Below, piece by piece: positions 63,462 through 64,000 of a DNA stretch of 64,000 nt. Origin of the DNA: Marinobacter denitrificans. Lineage in GTDB: Bacteria > Pseudomonadota > Gammaproteobacteria > Pseudomonadales > Oleiphilaceae. Each line of letters starts with the position of its first letter. Position 1 is the stretch's first letter. The notes under the pieces were generated by a model that had not been told where the DNA came from, did no database searches, and worked only from the letters and a program-made list of their open reading frames with translations. The DNA lies in contig NZ_VMHN01000005.1 in the NCBI RefSeq assembly GCF_008795955.1, forward strand, positions 1 to 64,000. Direction: 5' to 3'. The position numbers and the translations under genes are program-made.

Positions 63462-64000
63462 GCTCTGCCCCTTTTCGACGCATTTTTTTATCTTCATCGG
63501 GAATTTGAGACAGGTCCTGATCGAACACCAGCCGGTGCTGGCCGCTGAGACAGGTGAACTTCTTGCCCCGCATCCGGCCTATCAGCGTCAGCCCCACCTG
63601 TCGGGCAATATCCACACCCCAGGCGGTGAAGCCGGACCGGCTGATCAGTGTGGGAATGCCCATCAGGGAGGTTTTAATGACCATTTCGGAGGTCAGGCGC
63701 CCAGTGGTGTAGAGGACTTTATCTGCCGCCGTGATGCCGTTTAAGTGCATCCAGCCTGCAATTTTGTCGACGGCGTTATGGCGCCCGACATCCTCCATGT
63801 ACGCCAGAACCTGAAGTCCCTGGCACAAAGCGGTGCCATGAATGGCGCCGGTTTCCATATACAGGCTGGGGGTGTGGTTAATCTGGTAGGAAAGGTCGTA
63901 AAAGGTACTGGTGTGCACCGGCGTGTCCGGCAACTGTAACCCATCAAGCCCGGCCATCATGTCACCAAATACAGTGCCCACGGCGCATCCGGAGGTACGG
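63454..64000 (-). CDS. fdhD: Formate dehydrogenase sulfurtransferase FdhD (partial, cut by window edge)
   Basis: The gene runs off the right edge, so only the C-terminal part of about 180 residues is visible. The frame is open to the edge, and the visible residues before the first possible start include RTSGC, a conserved single cysteine of the family. METGAIHGTALC, EDVGRHNAVDKIAGW and TTGRLTSEMVIKTSLMGIPTLIS follow as in FdhD. FdhD transfers sulfur from cysteine desulfurase to the molybdenum cofactor of formate dehydrogenase. It overlaps mobA. Confidence 0.93.
   Translation of the reverse strand, partial: RTSGCAVGTVFGDMMAGLDGLQLPDTPVHTSTFYDLSYQINHTPSLYMETGAIHGTALCQGLQVLAYMEDVGRHNAVDKIAGWMHLNGITAADKVLYTTGRLTSEMVIKTSLMGIPTLISRSGFTAWGVDIARQVGLTLIGRMRGKKFTCLSGQHRLVFDQDLSQIPDEDKKMRRKGAEHD

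Overview
The window looks like a piece of chromosome from a marine gammaproteobacterium, most likely Marinobacter or a close relative. This is inferred from gene content and moderately high GC; no rRNA or marker gene is present to fix it. Metabolism is aerobic and heterotrophic, built around acyl-CoA and branched-chain amino-acid catabolism, organic-acid and formate oxidation, and c-di-GMP/chemotaxis signalling.

Left end (1-3600): a cassette array with six attC-type recombination sites and seven minus-strand cassette genes, but no integron integrase in view (a CALIN-like array). Most cassette products are tiny membrane proteins. One complete 403-bp cassette occurs twice with no visible difference. 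The gene-free stretch to its right (3191-3596) holds palindromes and repeated CGTATAA motifs.

3597-13447 (minus strand): a leucine/isovalerate (liu) operon. It runs from the MerR-type regulator liuR through isovaleryl-CoA dehydrogenase, both methylcrotonyl-CoA carboxylase subunits, methylglutaconyl-CoA hydratase and HMG-CoA lyase, then an AhpD-like protein and an acyl-CoA synthetase. 14029-21066: a truncated Alg44-like PilZ membrane protein, a plus-strand beta-oxidation-like cluster (acyl-CoA synthetase, SDR, acyl-CoA dehydrogenase, thiolase) and an AraC-type regulator. Four long inverted-repeat elements sit just after stop codons inside these two clusters. Each carries two internal hairpins with CANGGA loops at constant spacing, resembling CsrA/RsmA binding sites.

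21183-30576: CheV; a GntR regulator with two operator-like sites facing an FAD/FeS D-lactate dehydrogenase; an MscS channel; an NAD(P)-binding protein; a DUF1127/LysR divergent pair; a DUF4168 secreted protein; and an enoyl-CoA hydratase. 30748-37371: a complete LivGHMKF-type ABC transporter ending in an acyl-CoA synthetase, suggesting import and activation of a carboxylic acid. 37362-43678 (minus): one tightly overlapping operon for malate:quinone oxidoreductase, three-subunit proton-translocating transhydrogenase, an orphan CysD and a TsaC/Sua5 tRNA-modification protein. 43856-49494: old yellow enzyme, DUF3565, a PAS-PAS-GAF-GGDEF-EAL protein, an FkbM methyltransferase and cytochrome b561.

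49503-64000: a formate dehydrogenase island. The minus-strand operon encodes DUF3305, DUF3306, a TorD chaperone, a small Tat protein, the catalytic subunit (cysteine form), the FeS subunit, the cytochrome b subunit, a 41-residue membrane peptide and a TusA-like protein. Divergent to it is a plus-strand set: polyferredoxin, Mrp-type ATPase, biotin/lipoate-ligase-like protein and a small uncharacterised protein. Last come minus-strand molybdenum-cofactor genes moeA, mobB, mobA and fdhD, the last cut by the window edge. Together these cover synthesis, cofactor delivery, maturation and membrane anchoring of one respiratory formate dehydrogenase.
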